Source: Arcobacter sp. F2176 | Lineage (GTDB): Bacteria > Campylobacterota > Campylobacteria > Campylobacterales > Arcobacteraceae | Reading direction: 5' to 3' | Assembly: GCF_004116465.1 (NCBI RefSeq) | Contig: NZ_PDJV01000001.1 | Coordinates: 124,001-188,000, forward strand | DNA: 64,000 nt | Shown here: positions 18,375 to 28,277 of the stretch, piece after piece | Numbering within the stretch: position 1 is the stretch's first letter | Layout of the letters: each line of letters starts with the position of its first letter | Made by a program: the position numbers and the translations under genes | Notes under the pieces: generated by a model | The model's database searches: none | What the model was told of the DNA's origin: nothing | What the model saw: only the letters and a program-made list of their open reading frames with translations

Positions 18375-19584
18375 TATTGCACAAATCATCACTTTCAAAG
18401 TTTGTAATATCTCCAGCTTTTAATCCTGGAACGGGGAATAATCTTACAGTTAATGGCTTATTTAATCTAAATGCCATAGTTCCAGTATCTCTACAAATAT
18501 CAGCAATCTTTTCAACGCTAATATCTCCCTCAATAGGAACAGTATCAAGTCCTATTCCACAAACTGATGAATATGTAAGAAGTGAGCGTATCTCAAACTC
18601 ATTATTCTTTGTGGCAAGTGCTAAACCTTCATCTTCAACAACTGCTAGCATTAGTCCAGAAAAGCCAATAAGCTCACAGCCTTTTTGACCTTTAAAGACT
18701 TTTGTTAAAAGTGCAGATGCTTCAATAGTACCAGAAGCTCCAAAGTATGGAACACCCAAAAGTTTATATACATCTACCATAGATGAACAGTTTTTAGAAG
18801 GAGCAGCAGAGGTATCAATTCCTGCAAACTTTCTTTTAAAGTCATGTTTAAAATTATTAAGAATTTTTAAAACATCATTTATATGATATTGTAAAGAATT
18901 ACTCATGATTTCATATGATTTTTGCCAGTTTTTATTATGGTCTTTTTCTTCAGGCAGACTTTTTAAAGCAGCTACTAGTAAATCAGGTGTTTCAAGTCCT
19001 AAAGCAAAACAATCTTCATCGCTACTATTATGATAAGAAGCTGGAAAGTAGGGAATTAATGGTTTACAATTATAATTTATAGTAAAGTTAAAATTACCTT
19101 CACCATTTGGTGTTATTTTGGCTATTTCTTTGACTACTTTTGCACATTCCAAGGTCTTAACTGCATCTGGAATTCCCAAATCATCAACTCCAATATTAAC
19201 ACAAACATTACATAAGTCTCCAAATTTTTGGACTAGTATTGGCAACATTTGTATTTCATTTGAAGTTTTTGCTTCACCGATGGCAAATCGTATTCTAATA
19301 TCAGGCATAGAATCACTTTTTAGCAAATCAGATAAAAATTGCATATCTTTTATAGCACTTTGCAAAGTTGATGTATCAAGATACTCTCCAAAAGCATTTG
19401 TTACTATTCTTATACTTTGAACTGTATATTCATTTTGGTTAAATTCTTTTGATAATTTTCCCCCAAATAATGAAGCCTCTTTTATTTTCTTTTCCCAAGT
19501 TGATTTATCTTTTGTAAGAGTTAAAAAAGAAGTTATAGTTCTTATTTTACATAAATCTTTGTTTTTTAAATTGTTGTTTATCAT
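18352..19584 (-). CDS. DUF711 (UPF0210, PFL-like) protein
   Basis: A 410-residue DUF711-family protein, recognised by NAFGEYLD, FAGIDTSAAP, FGASGTIEAS and the near-C-terminal SSVCGIGLDTVPIEGD. The family resembles glycyl-radical-enzyme barrels in structure, but its reaction is unknown to me. Firmicute relatives are usually paired with an ACT-domain protein, which is absent here. Its start is one base from the end of the GNAT gene (shared nucleotide at 19584), so the two are translationally coupled. Confidence 0.88.
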   Translation of the reverse strand: MINNNLKNKDLCKIRTITSFLTLTKDKSTWEKKIKEASLFGGKLSKEFNQNEYTVQSIRIVTNAFGEYLDTSTLQSAIKDMQFLSDLLKSDSMPDIRIRFAIGEAKTSNEIQMLPILVQKFGDLCNVCVNIGVDDLGIPDAVKTLECAKVVKEIAKITPNGEGNFNFTINYNCKPLIPYFPASYHNSSDEDCFALGLETPDLLVAALKSLPEEKDHNKNWQKSYEIMSNSLQYHINDVLKILNNFKHDFKRKFAGIDTSAAPSKNCSSMVDVYKLLGVPYFGASGTIEASALLTKVFKGQKGCELIGFSGLMLAVVEDEGLALATKNNEFEIRSLLTYSSVCGIGLDTVPIEGDISVEKIADICRDTGTMAFRLNKPLTVRLFPVPGLKAGDITNFESDDLCNSAVLLVP

Positions 19585-20150
19585 TATTTTCCTAAAACTC
19601 TTTTTGATGTATCAAAAACCATTTCATAGTATCTGTTATTATTAAATTCAAACTCTTGAATAACATCAAGTCCTAGTTTTCTTTTGTGAGCAGCATATGA
19701 TCTTTCATTGATTACATTTACAAAAGTTACCAAAATAGGATATCTTTTAGACATAGACTCTAAAGCAAAATCAAAAAGCTTTTCTAAAAGACCACTTCCT
19801 CTAACACTTTTATCAATACACACAGGTCCATATTGGTAAGAATTATCTACAGTTAAAGTTTGTCCTAAATAGTTTAATTTTGGTAAGTCTTTTATCATAT
19901 GTACAAACATCGGCCATTTTGACCAAAATTGCCAAGAAGCTGACATAACATATCCTAAAACTGTGTCTGCTTCAACTGCTATAAATATTCCTTGTTCTTC
20001 TTCAATAATTGCAGTAAGTTCTTCTTTTGAAAATCCTGTGGTTACAAATCCATCTTTTTTATCTTCTTGGGCTATAGTTGCTAATTGGTATTTTGCATGT
20101 AGTTTTAATATATTATCTATATCTTTAAGTTCTGCGATTTTTAATTGCAT
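19584..20150 (-). CDS. GNAT-family N-acetyltransferase
   Basis: Predicted acetyl-CoA-dependent transferase. The acetyl-CoA-binding region reads YGPVCIDKSVRGSGLLEKLFDFAL, followed by the strand VTFVNVINERSYAAHKRKLGL. I place the start at the ATG at 20150 (188 aa), which has GGAG seven bases upstream. An ATG twelve codons earlier lacks one. The acceptor substrate is unknown. Coupling to the DUF711 gene suggests a shared pathway, and a Crp-type regulator lies just upstream on the same strand. Confidence 0.87.
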   Translation of the reverse strand: MQLKIAELKDIDNILKLHAKYQLATIAQEDKKDGFVTTGFSKEELTAIIEEEQGIFIAVEADTVLGYVMSASWQFWSKWPMFVHMIKDLPKLNYLGQTLTVDNSYQYGPVCIDKSVRGSGLLEKLFDFALESMSKRYPILVTFVNVINERSYAAHKRKLGLDVIQEFEFNNNRYYEMVFDTSKRVLGK

Positions 20151-20215
20151 TTTTTTCTCCGTAAAATTAATAGTGAAAGTATACAACCAAAAAAAAATAT
20201 TTTCATTAACCTATG

Positions 20216-20818
20216 TTAATTTTTCATCTCTTTTCTAATTCTTGATAAAGCAACATCCGTAATGCCTAAATAAGAAGCAATATGATAGTTTGCAACTGCA
20301 TTTTCAATCATAGAATAATCATTCAAAAACTTTTCATAACGCTCTCTTGCACTTAAAAGTAGAAAATCAGCCTCACGTCTCTCTTTTTTGATTACAAGAT
20401 TTTCGTATATTCTTAAAAGTAAATCATTCCATTGTTTATATTGCATACCTAGTTCTAAAAGTTTTTTATAGGGTATGTGTAAAGTTATAAAGTCACTAAG
20501 AACTTCCACACTAAAAGGAGAGGGAATTCCTTGTGATACTGAAGAAATACTACTTAATAGATGTCCTTGTTTTTCTGCAAAAGATTTATTGAACTCTTTA
20601 CCATCATCAGTAAGGTAATAATATCTAGCTAGTCCATTAATAAGAAAATAAAAATCATCAATATGGTCATCTACATAAAAAAGATGTTGACCTTTTTTTA
20701 ATGTTTTTGTTTTAAAATATTTTTTTGCTATTTCCCAATTTTCATCTGAAAGGGGAGATATATTATTTAATATTGGATATAAAATATCAAACTGTTTATC
20801 TTTATTCATTATTTTCAT
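20216..20818 (-). CDS. Crp/Fnr-family transcriptional regulator
   Basis: A 200-residue regulator. The N-terminal cyclic-nucleotide-binding-like beta barrel (about 20-130) includes LKKGQHLFYVDDHIDDFYFLINGL. The C-terminal winged helix ends in ASYLGITDVALSRIRKEM as the recognition region. There is no FNR cysteine cluster. It resembles the short Crp-like regulators that control a neighbouring gene, here possibly the GNAT and DUF711 genes. It overlaps the end of the receiver-PAS gene by 17 bp, or 8 bp if the second ATG is used. Confidence 0.88.
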   Translation of the reverse strand: MKIMNKDKQFDILYPILNNISPLSDENWEIAKKYFKTKTLKKGQHLFYVDDHIDDFYFLINGLARYYYLTDDGKEFNKSFAEKQGHLLSSISSVSQGIPSPFSVEVLSDFITLHIPYKKLLELGMQYKQWNDLLLRIYENLVIKKERREADFLLLSARERYEKFLNDYSMIENAVANYHIASYLGITDVALSRIRKEMKN

Positions 20819-22073
20819 TCTTAAATGTTTTAAGTTCCTCTTGTAAATTAGTCACTAAATCTAATAAAGATGCTATTCTTTTTTCATGATCTACTCTTTT
20901 TTTATCAAGAGCTTTTATTTGTTCTTCTTTGTATTGAATAATAGCTTTTAAATCTTCAAGTTCTTTTGTAATAGTTTTGTTATGATTTTTTATTATTAAT
21001 AGTTGTTTTGTCATTATGTCAAATTGTTTCTTTTTATCTTGTTTCATCATTAAATCCATTTTATTATATTCAATGTTTTGGGTTTCATAAATCTCCAGTT
21101 GTGATAAAAGATTTCGTATCTTATTTTCATAAGTAATAATTTTGTCTTTATAAAGTTTTGTATTATCATTACAACTAGTTGCTTTTGATAATATATCTTC
21201 TTTTTCTTTTTTATGGTTTGCAATCTCTTTTTTATATAAGGTCAATTGTTCTAAAAATTTTTTATTTTGTGCTCTTCTTTGGTTTTCTTCTTCTGTCACT
21301 AAAAACCGTATGCTAATAAATTGAGTAATTTCTTTACCTGCATCATCATAAATTGGAATTATTTTTGTATTTACAAAATATGTTTCATTGTCTTTAGATA
21401 GATGTTTTAGCGTTCCTTCCCATATTTTACCTTTTCTTGCTGTTTCCCATATCTCTTCGTATAAACTTGCTTGAACATCTGGATGTTTTAGAATACTATG
21501 ATTTTTACCTAATATTTCATCTTCTAGATATCCTGATATATCAATAAAAGCATCATTTACAAAGGTGATATTTCCATCAAAATCAGTTTTTACAACTATT
21601 GCTTCTTTATTTAAAACAGATAAGTAAGCTTCCATTTCTTTCTTTTGTAATTCAAAATTCTTTTTATAATATATTTCTTTACAAATTTTTTCTACACTTT
21701 TATCAATTATTGAAAAATCTAATGGTTTTAATAAGTAGGAACTTACATTTAAGTTTATTGCTTTAATCATCTGTTCAGATTCACTTCTTGCTGTTGTAAA
21801 AATAAAAGGAATATCTTTATTTAATTCTCTTATTTTTTCAAGAAGTTCTATGCCATCGATTTTAGGCATATTAATATCGCTAATAATTAAATCAAAAGGT
21901 TCTTTATCATTTGTAGCTTTAATAAAGGCATCATAGGCTTCAAAACCATTGCTACATAAGATTGATGTATCAAATTTTTTATTTAAATATTTTCCAAAAA
22001 TCATTCTTGCTTGGTCTTCATCTTCAACATATAAAACCTTTAATTTTTTGATAAAGTCTTTAATGTTTTCCAT
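20802..22073 (-). CDS. Response regulator with PAS domain and coiled-coil tail
   Basis: A 423-residue cytoplasmic protein. The receiver domain (1-125) has the acidic pair in YVEDED, the phosphoacceptor Asp in IISDINMPKIDG and the Lys in LLKPLD. A PAS/PAC domain (about 150-270) reads TDFDGNITFVNDAFIDISGY. The last 140 residues are charged coiled coil without an output domain I recognise. Its role could be scaffolding or binding a partner. It is divergent from the kinase operon starting at 22215, and these kinases are candidates for its partners. Confidence 0.9.
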   Translation of the reverse strand: MENIKDFIKKLKVLYVEDEDQARMIFGKYLNKKFDTSILCSNGFEAYDAFIKATNDKEPFDLIISDINMPKIDGIELLEKIRELNKDIPFIFTTARSESEQMIKAINLNVSSYLLKPLDFSIIDKSVEKICKEIYYKKNFELQKKEMEAYLSVLNKEAIVVKTDFDGNITFVNDAFIDISGYLEDEILGKNHSILKHPDVQASLYEEIWETARKGKIWEGTLKHLSKDNETYFVNTKIIPIYDDAGKEITQFISIRFLVTEEENQRRAQNKKFLEQLTLYKKEIANHKKEKEDILSKATSCNDNTKLYKDKIITYENKIRNLLSQLEIYETQNIEYNKMDLMMKQDKKKQFDIMTKQLLIIKNHNKTITKELEDLKAIIQYKEEQIKALDKKRVDHEKRIASLLDLVTNLQEELKTFKNENNE

Positions 22074-22214
22074 ATAGATATCCTTTTGTAATATAAAAGT
22101 TATTAATTTTATTATTCTTAAACTAAAAACTTGCTAATTTAAAATAATAATAATAAAATATAATGTCTTGTATTATAATGTATTTTACTATTAAATTTAA
22201 AATGTGAGTCAATA

Positions 22215-24152
22215 ATGTTAGAGTTCATAAAAAATTTTAAAAAAAGCATTGGGTATATTCTTATTAAAAAGGTATATCTTACATATTTTATTATCATGAT
22301 AATTTTCATGTTTTATCAAATATTCTCAGAATATGATAATAATAAAAAAGAGGCTTATAAACAATTTTATAAAGTAGAAAAAGTTTACAAAGATTTATTC
22401 TCAAAATATCATATTGATAAAGATAATTTTGCATTTGATGAAATAACAAAAACTATTTTTAAAACTAGTAATATTTCTGGACTTGTAGCAATTGATAGTT
22501 CAAAAAACTTTAAGTTCTTTAAAGGAGCTATTGGTACATCATTTACAAAAGATGTAAATGAAAAAAATAAAGATGTAAGCTTTTATGAAGATAATTATTT
22601 TTTTAAACATAGAATAAAAATTGATGTTTATGATAAAAAAGATTTAGAATTAATTCTATTTATCAAAAAAACTGATATTTATAACCTTGTTTGGGATACA
22701 GTATTTCTTATTTTATTAAATATGATTTTTGGAATGATTATTCTTTGGGTACTTTTTTCTATTTTTACTGCAAAATATTTAATAAAACCTTTAAATACAA
22801 TTATTGATGCTACAAATAAATTTGATATTGAAGAACATGAATTTATTGAAATAAACTTAGATGATTTACAAAATAATGAGTTTTATAAGCTTTCAAATGT
22901 ATTTAATAAAATGTCAAAAAGAATCAATGAAGCTTATATCAATATGGAACAGTTATCCATGATAAAAGAGATTCAAAAAAATAAGCTAGAAGATCAAAAA
23001 GCAGAATTAATCCAAGCAAATAAATCAAAAGATGATTTTTTGGCAAATATGAGCCATGAACTAAAAACACCATTAAACTCAATAAATGTAATTAGTGATG
23101 TAATGATGAGAAATAAAACAGAGAATTTAGATGAGAAACAAATCAAAAATATAGGAATAATAAATAAATGTGGGAAAGATTTATTATACTTAATAAATGA
23201 TGTATTAGATATTTCAAAACTAGAAGCAGGGCAAATAATACTTAATAATGATGCGATAAATATAAAAGATTTGATAATGAGTATTTATGATATGTTTTAT
23301 CCACAGACAAAAGCAAAAGAGATTGACTTTGTATTAAAAGTAGATGATAGTTTAGAGACAATGTATAGCGATGAAGATAGGATAAAACAGATAATAAAGA
23401 ATTTATTGAGTAATGCATTGAAGTTTACTGAAAGTGGTAAAATAAGTTTAATAGTAAAAGATGAAGATAAAGATATAAAAGTAATAGTAAAAGATGAAGG
23501 AATAGGAATACCAGAAGATAAATTAGAAAATATTTTTGATAGATTTAAACAAGTAGATGGAAGTACTACAAGGAAGTATGGAGGGACAGGATTAGGACTT
23601 GCTATATGTAAAGAACTGGCACATTTATTAAAAGGTGATATTACTGTTACTAGTGAACTTGGTAAAGGTTCTACTTTTGAGCTTATTATTTGCAAAAATA
23701 TTGATTTAATGAATACTTTAAACTTACTGGATATAAAAGATGAATCAACTCAAAGTACTAATTCAACATCAGTACTTAAAGAAATTGATGGAGAAAATAT
23801 ATTTATTAACTTTGATGATAGTGAAGATATAAAAAAAGAGTTAATTTTGGTTTATAATAATGAACCAATAAAATTCTTTAGTGTAATTATGGATTTAAAT
23901 AAATTATATGAAGTGAAACAAAGTGCCAATTTGTCAGAAATAAAGGAACTTTATAATAAAAAAACATCAAAAGTTATAGTTGATATTAGTAGTTTAAATT
24001 CTTATGAAGTAGATAATATTGTACAGACTTTTGCAGAGAATTTAATTTTAATATATAAAAATGAAATTGATTTAGAATTAAGTAAAAAAGTATACAAAGT
24101 TATTCAAGAACCTTTGAATTATGAAAAAATCATTAATATAAAAAAGAGTTAA
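22215..24152 (+). CDS. Membrane sensor histidine kinase, first of a duplicated pair
   Basis: A 645-residue kinase with two membrane helices (about 17-40 and 160-190) around a short periplasmic sensor, a HAMP-like linker, HisKA with MSHELKTPLNSIN and HATPase with KDEGIGIPEDK and GTGLGLAI. Residues 270-498 come from a stretch that looks identical in DNA to the next gene. The final 110 residues look like a worn receiver domain without a recognisable phosphoacceptor Asp, which is inference. It is followed after one base by the second kinase gene. Confidence 0.92.
   Translation: MLEFIKNFKKSIGYILIKKVYLTYFIIMIIFMFYQIFSEYDNNKKEAYKQFYKVEKVYKDLFSKYHIDKDNFAFDEITKTIFKTSNISGLVAIDSSKNFKFFKGAIGTSFTKDVNEKNKDVSFYEDNYFFKHRIKIDVYDKKDLELILFIKKTDIYNLVWDTVFLILLNMIFGMIILWVLFSIFTAKYLIKPLNTIIDATNKFDIEEHEFIEINLDDLQNNEFYKLSNVFNKMSKRINEAYINMEQLSMIKEIQKNKLEDQKAELIQANKSKDDFLANMSHELKTPLNSINVISDVMMRNKTENLDEKQIKNIGIINKCGKDLLYLINDVLDISKLEAGQIILNNDAINIKDLIMSIYDMFYPQTKAKEIDFVLKVDDSLETMYSDEDRIKQIIKNLLSNALKFTESGKISLIVKDEDKDIKVIVKDEGIGIPEDKLENIFDRFKQVDGSTTRKYGGTGLGLAICKELAHLLKGDITVTSELGKGSTFELIICKNIDLMNTLNLLDIKDESTQSTNSTSVLKEIDGENIFINFDDSEDIKKELILVYNNEPIKFFSVIMDLNKLYEVKQSANLSEIKELYNKKTSKVIVDISSLNSYEVDNIVQTFAENLILIYKNEIDLELSKKVYKVIQEPLNYEKIINIKKS
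23022..23710. repeat. 689-bp direct repeat, copy 1 (kinase core)
   Basis: By reading the two stretches side by side I find no mismatch between this segment and 25504-26192, including at third codon positions. It encodes the HisKA and HATPase domains. Similarity ends abruptly at both edges. Confidence 0.95.
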
Positions 24153-24153
24153 G

Positions 24154-26556
24154 ATGAGTAAGGAGATTAAACTTCAAAAGATATTGTCATCACATTTTTT
24201 AAAATTTTCTTTGATTCCTATAATTATAGTTGAAGTTACTTTATTAATATTGTATTTTTCTATCAATCAATATATTTCGATAAAAAATACTAATCTACTT
24301 TTAAATGAAGCCCAATTTCATAGTCATGAACTTTTAAAAAATGAAGCAAATTTTATAAATGATAAATTGTTAGAAGTTTCAAGATTAGCCCAAATATTGC
24401 AAAGAGAGCACGAAAAATTATTTCAAGATCCAAAAAAATTTATACTCCCAAATGGAGAACCTACTTTTGAAGTTGCTAGTAATGGAGTTTATTACAAAAC
24501 AAACCATATTGGTGCTAGTTTATATTATTCATCTAAAACAAAAATGACTAAAAAAACAAAATATAAAGCACTATTTACAGAATCTATGGATACCTCTTTA
24601 GAAAGTATAGTTAATTTTAATCCTAATATTGTAGCAGCTTATTTTAATAGTTGGGATAATATGAATCGACTTTATCCTTTCATAAATAAAGTTTATGAAC
24701 AATATGGTAATCATATACAAATGGAAGATTATAATTTTTATTATCTTGCAGATAATAAGCACAATCCTAGTCATAAACCTGTATGGACAACTCCTTATTT
24801 AGATCCAGCAGGTAATGGTTGGATGTTATCATGTATAGTTCCAATTTATAAAAATGATTTTTTAGAAGGAGTTACAGGATTAGATATAACAATTGATAGT
24901 TTTGTTAAGAACATATTAAATAGAAAGCTATCATATAATGCAAACTTGTTTTTGATGGATGAAAATGCAATGATAATAGCTATGTCAGAAAAAATAGAAA
25001 AACCTGAAGAATTTAATATACTTAAAAGTAAAAGTCCTTTTGCTGAACACTTTAAAAATCTTATTAAAAGTAATTTGAATAACTCTACATTAAATATTAA
25101 AGATAAAGAATACTTAACCTTAAAACAAGATATTAAAGAGACTAATTGGAAACTAATGATTTTAATAGATAAAGATGAAATATTTAGTTCTATTGTCTAT
25201 TTACAAAATTTATCTAATAAAATCGGATATATAACTATCATCATATTAGTGTTCTTATATATTATTTTCTTCTATTTTCTAATTAATAAAATAAATAAAT
25301 TTTCATACACAATAACTAAGCCTATAAAAAAATTGTCAAATCAAACTTCTCAAATAAAAACAACAAGTGCCAAAGTCAATTTAATTAGTACTAATATATT
25401 GGAGATACAACAACTAAACAATAACTTTGAAAGAATGATGAATGAGTTAAAGGAAAGAACAAATAAATTATATGAATCAAAAATACTTGCAGAAGAGTTA
25501 GCCAAATCAAAAGATGATTTTTTGGCAAATATGAGCCATGAACTAAAAACACCATTAAACTCAATAAATGTAATTAGTGATGTAATGATGAGAAATAAAA
25601 CAGAGAATTTAGATGAGAAACAAATCAAAAATATAGGAATAATAAATAAATGTGGGAAAGATTTATTATACTTAATAAATGATGTATTAGATATTTCAAA
25701 ACTAGAAGCAGGGCAAATAATACTTAATAATGATGCGATAAATATAAAAGATTTGATAATGAGTATTTATGATATGTTTTATCCACAGACAAAAGCAAAA
25801 GAGATTGACTTTGTATTAAAAGTAGATGATAGTTTAGAGACAATGTATAGCGATGAAGATAGGATAAAACAGATAATAAAGAATTTATTGAGTAATGCAT
25901 TGAAGTTTACTGAAAGTGGTAAAATAAGTTTAATAGTAAAAGATGAAGATAAAGATATAAAAGTAATAGTAAAAGATGAAGGAATAGGAATACCAGAAGA
26001 TAAATTAGAAAATATTTTTGATAGATTTAAACAAGTAGATGGAAGTACTACAAGGAAGTATGGAGGGACAGGATTAGGACTTGCTATATGTAAAGAACTG
26101 GCACATTTATTAAAAGGTGATATTACTGTTACTAGTGAACTTGGTAAAGGTTCTACTTTTGAGCTTATTATTTGCAAAAATATTGATTTAATCCAAGGTT
26201 TAGAAGTTTTAAGTTTAAGTACAGAAACTTCTAATTCAATAAAAGACACTTCTCCCAATGAAGAAATTTATATTCTAAATAGTAATCCAATTTTATTTTT
26301 TAAAATTATAAGTCAAATATCTTCAAAATATAATATAATTTATATTAAAGATTTAAAAGAGATTAATTTAAGTAAGGATACAAAAATAATTTTGGAAGCA
26401 TCTTCTTTAAAAGAAGAAGATATTATATATATAAAAGAGTATAAAATAAATAACTTAATTCTAATTACAGAAGGAAAGATAAATAAAGAGTTGGATGATT
26501 TAGTAATTTTGTCTATAGATAAATCGCTTGAAAATATTGATTACTCTTTAATTTAA
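24154..26556 (+). CDS. Membrane sensor histidine kinase with dCache-type sensor, second of the pair
   Basis: An 800-residue kinase with an N-terminal membrane helix (about 17-40), a large periplasmic double-Cache-like domain (about 45-345: WTTPYLDPAGNGWMLS and GVTGLDITID are typical) and a second helix (about 355-375). A linker follows, then the same HisKA/HATPase core as the preceding gene (residues 451-679). The last 110 residues again resemble a degenerate receiver. The sensor differs entirely from that of its neighbour, so the pair offers two inputs into one output core. Confidence 0.92.
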   Translation: MSKEIKLQKILSSHFLKFSLIPIIIVEVTLLILYFSINQYISIKNTNLLLNEAQFHSHELLKNEANFINDKLLEVSRLAQILQREHEKLFQDPKKFILPNGEPTFEVASNGVYYKTNHIGASLYYSSKTKMTKKTKYKALFTESMDTSLESIVNFNPNIVAAYFNSWDNMNRLYPFINKVYEQYGNHIQMEDYNFYYLADNKHNPSHKPVWTTPYLDPAGNGWMLSCIVPIYKNDFLEGVTGLDITIDSFVKNILNRKLSYNANLFLMDENAMIIAMSEKIEKPEEFNILKSKSPFAEHFKNLIKSNLNNSTLNIKDKEYLTLKQDIKETNWKLMILIDKDEIFSSIVYLQNLSNKIGYITIIILVFLYIIFFYFLINKINKFSYTITKPIKKLSNQTSQIKTTSAKVNLISTNILEIQQLNNNFERMMNELKERTNKLYESKILAEELAKSKDDFLANMSHELKTPLNSINVISDVMMRNKTENLDEKQIKNIGIINKCGKDLLYLINDVLDISKLEAGQIILNNDAINIKDLIMSIYDMFYPQTKAKEIDFVLKVDDSLETMYSDEDRIKQIIKNLLSNALKFTESGKISLIVKDEDKDIKVIVKDEGIGIPEDKLENIFDRFKQVDGSTTRKYGGTGLGLAICKELAHLLKGDITVTSELGKGSTFELIICKNIDLIQGLEVLSLSTETSNSIKDTSPNEEIYILNSNPILFFKIISQISSKYNIIYIKDLKEINLSKDTKIILEASSLKEEDIIYIKEYKINNLILITEGKINKELDDLVILSIDKSLENIDYSLI
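25504..26192. repeat. 689-bp direct repeat, copy 2 (kinase core)
   Basis: Second copy of the segment at 23022-23710, in the same orientation and offset by 2482 bp. It encodes residues 451-679 of this kinase. I see no differences from copy 1. Confidence 0.95.
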
Positions 26557-26569
26557 ATAAAAGGAAAAC

Positions 26570-27682
26570 ATGATGGAAAAGTTTAGTATTCTTATATTAG
26601 ATGATGTAGAAGAAAATATATATTCATTAAAACTTATGATAGAAGATAGCTTTGATACAGAAATTTATACTGCCTTAAATGCACAAGATGCAATTTCAAT
26701 ACTTATGAATAACAAAGTAGATCTTATACTAAGTGATATTCAAATGCCTGATGTAGATGGATTCCAATTTGTTGATTACATAAAAAGTTTAGAAATAACA
26801 AAAGATATTCCAGTTATTTTTATTACAGGAATTTATGATAAAGACTCATATCAAAAAAAAGGTTATGATTTAGGAGTTATTGAATATATTTCAAAACCAA
26901 TTGATAATGATCTATTAACATCAAAGTTAAAAGTATTTATAAAGATATTTGAAGAAAAAAAGAGTTCAAAAGAAGAGTTAGACCAAGCAAATAAACTTCT
27001 CGTTCATAATGCAAAAATGGCTAGTATGGGAGAAATGATTGGTGTTATATCACATCAATTAAAACAACCTTTAAATATTATGTCATTATATTGTAACGAT
27101 ATAAAATATTCATATGATACAGATGATTTAGATAGGGAAACAATAGATAAATTTGATAAAGATACAAAGCAACAAATTAAACATATGACAAATACAATTG
27201 ATAGTTTTCTAAACTTCTTTAACTCTGAAAAAAAACTCACAACAATACCTATAAAAAAAGCAATTGTTACTTTTATTGACTTAATGAAAGCTCAAATTAG
27301 AAAAAGTGGTATAGACTTAAAAGTTGACATTGAAGATGCTTATATAGTAGGTGTAGAGATGGAATTAGCACAAGTTTTTATAAATATTATTACTAATTCA
27401 ATTCAAGCATATAATGAAAGAGAGATAGAAAATAGGCCTATTGAAATAAAAGTATACAAAGAAAATGACAAAGTTATTTTGACAATTGGCGACTTTGCAG
27501 GTGGAATTGATGAAAATAATATGGAAAAACTTTTTGATCCATATTTTACTACAAAAAGTGATGGAACAGGGATTGGTCTTTATATGGTTAAATTAGTAAT
27601 AATAAATAGCTTTAAAGGTGAATTGAAAGTTGAGAATAGTGATAAAGGGCTTAAATTTATTATGACTTTCCCTTCAGCATAA
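26570..27682 (+). CDS. Receiver-histidine kinase hybrid
   Basis: A 370-residue cytoplasmic protein with an N-terminal receiver (1-120: LDDVEEN, phosphoacceptor in ILSDIQMPDVDG, Lys in ISKPID) fused to a kinase with the H-box SHQLKQPLNIM near 165 and HATPase motifs FAGGIDENN and GTGIGLYM. It lies 13 bp after the second kinase gene with AAAGGAAA before the start. It is the likely next step in a phosphorelay from the two membrane kinases. The order receiver-then-kinase is typical of relay intermediates. Confidence 0.91.
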   Translation: MMEKFSILILDDVEENIYSLKLMIEDSFDTEIYTALNAQDAISILMNNKVDLILSDIQMPDVDGFQFVDYIKSLEITKDIPVIFITGIYDKDSYQKKGYDLGVIEYISKPIDNDLLTSKLKVFIKIFEEKKSSKEELDQANKLLVHNAKMASMGEMIGVISHQLKQPLNIMSLYCNDIKYSYDTDDLDRETIDKFDKDTKQQIKHMTNTIDSFLNFFNSEKKLTTIPIKKAIVTFIDLMKAQIRKSGIDLKVDIEDAYIVGVEMELAQVFINIITNSIQAYNEREIENRPIEIKVYKENDKVILTIGDFAGGIDENNMEKLFDPYFTTKSDGTGIGLYMVKLVIINSFKGELKVENSDKGLKFIMTFPSA

Positions 27683-27703
27683 GAGTAAGAATAAACTTAC
27701 TCT
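27682..27703. terminator. Bidirectional hairpin between convergent genes
   Basis: A perfect 8-bp stem (AGAGTAAG with CTTACTCT) around a 6-nt loop, filling the 19-bp gap between two convergent stop codons and touching both. Confidence 0.65.
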
Positions 27704-28202
27704 ATCTATAGTCATTTTTATACTCAACATAGTGAGCTGCATGTTTGATAAGCTTATCAACATCTTCTTCACTTAACTCTTTTACTACTTTTGCAGGACT
27801 ACCCATAATTAAACTTCTTGGAGGAAAGACTTTTCCAGAAGTTACAAGAGAATTAGCTCCAACTATACTTCCTTCACCAATAACAGCATTATCTAAAATG
27901 GTTGCACTCATACCAATTAGACAATTATCTTCTATTTTACAACCATGAAGCATAACTTTATGACCAACTGTTACATTATCACCAATTATCGTTTTACTAT
28001 CTGTATCTGTATGAATACAAGACAAATCTTGTATATTTGTATTTTTACCTATTTTTACTTCATTTACATCTGATCTTATAACACATTGAAACCAAACAGA
28101 TGAATCTTCTCCAATTTCAATATTACCGATTAAATCAGCACTAGGAGCAATCCATGCACTTTGGGCAATTTTTGGATAAAACTCTTTAAATTTTAATATC
28201 AT
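27702..28202 (-). CDS. Gamma-carbonic-anhydrase-like hexapeptide protein (YrdA type)
   Basis: A 166-residue left-handed beta-helix protein. The hexapeptide repeats run through IGNIEIGEDSSVWFQCVIRSD and INGVTVGHKVMLHGC-like turns. The metal-site histidines typical of the family are visible (IHTD, GHKVMLHGC). These proteins bind zinc or iron and some hydrate CO2, but many YrdA/PaaY-type members have no proven activity. Single gene, convergent with the kinase operon. Confidence 0.9.
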   Translation of the reverse strand: MILKFKEFYPKIAQSAWIAPSADLIGNIEIGEDSSVWFQCVIRSDVNEVKIGKNTNIQDLSCIHTDTDSKTIIGDNVTVGHKVMLHGCKIEDNCLIGMSATILDNAVIGEGSIVGANSLVTSGKVFPPRSLIMGSPAKVVKELSEEDVDKLIKHAAHYVEYKNDYR

Positions 28203-28249
28203 ATTAATATCCTGTAGATAAATTTGAAATATTATATCTACACAAATTA

Positions 28250-28277
28250 AAAGCTAAATAAAAATTTATTTAGCTTT
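28250..28277 (-). terminator. Terminator hairpin of the M14/ATP-grasp operon
   Basis: A perfect 13-bp stem (28250-28262 with 28265-28277) with a 2-nt loop. The M14 stop codon at 28266-28268 lies inside the stem. It marks the end of the four-gene operon. Confidence 0.7.

Noticed and set aside
22140-22180. Tandem AATAAT-like repeats suggestive of a phase-variable tract
   Set aside because: Short, interrupted and in an AT-rich divergent promoter gap; no longer or purer than expected for this base composition.
25779-26258. 159-codon antisense frame over the kinase core (also at 23297-23695)
   Set aside because: Low-complexity Ser/Leu/Ile/Phe reading of the reverse of a conserved kinase domain; it appears in both repeat copies only because the DNA is duplicated.
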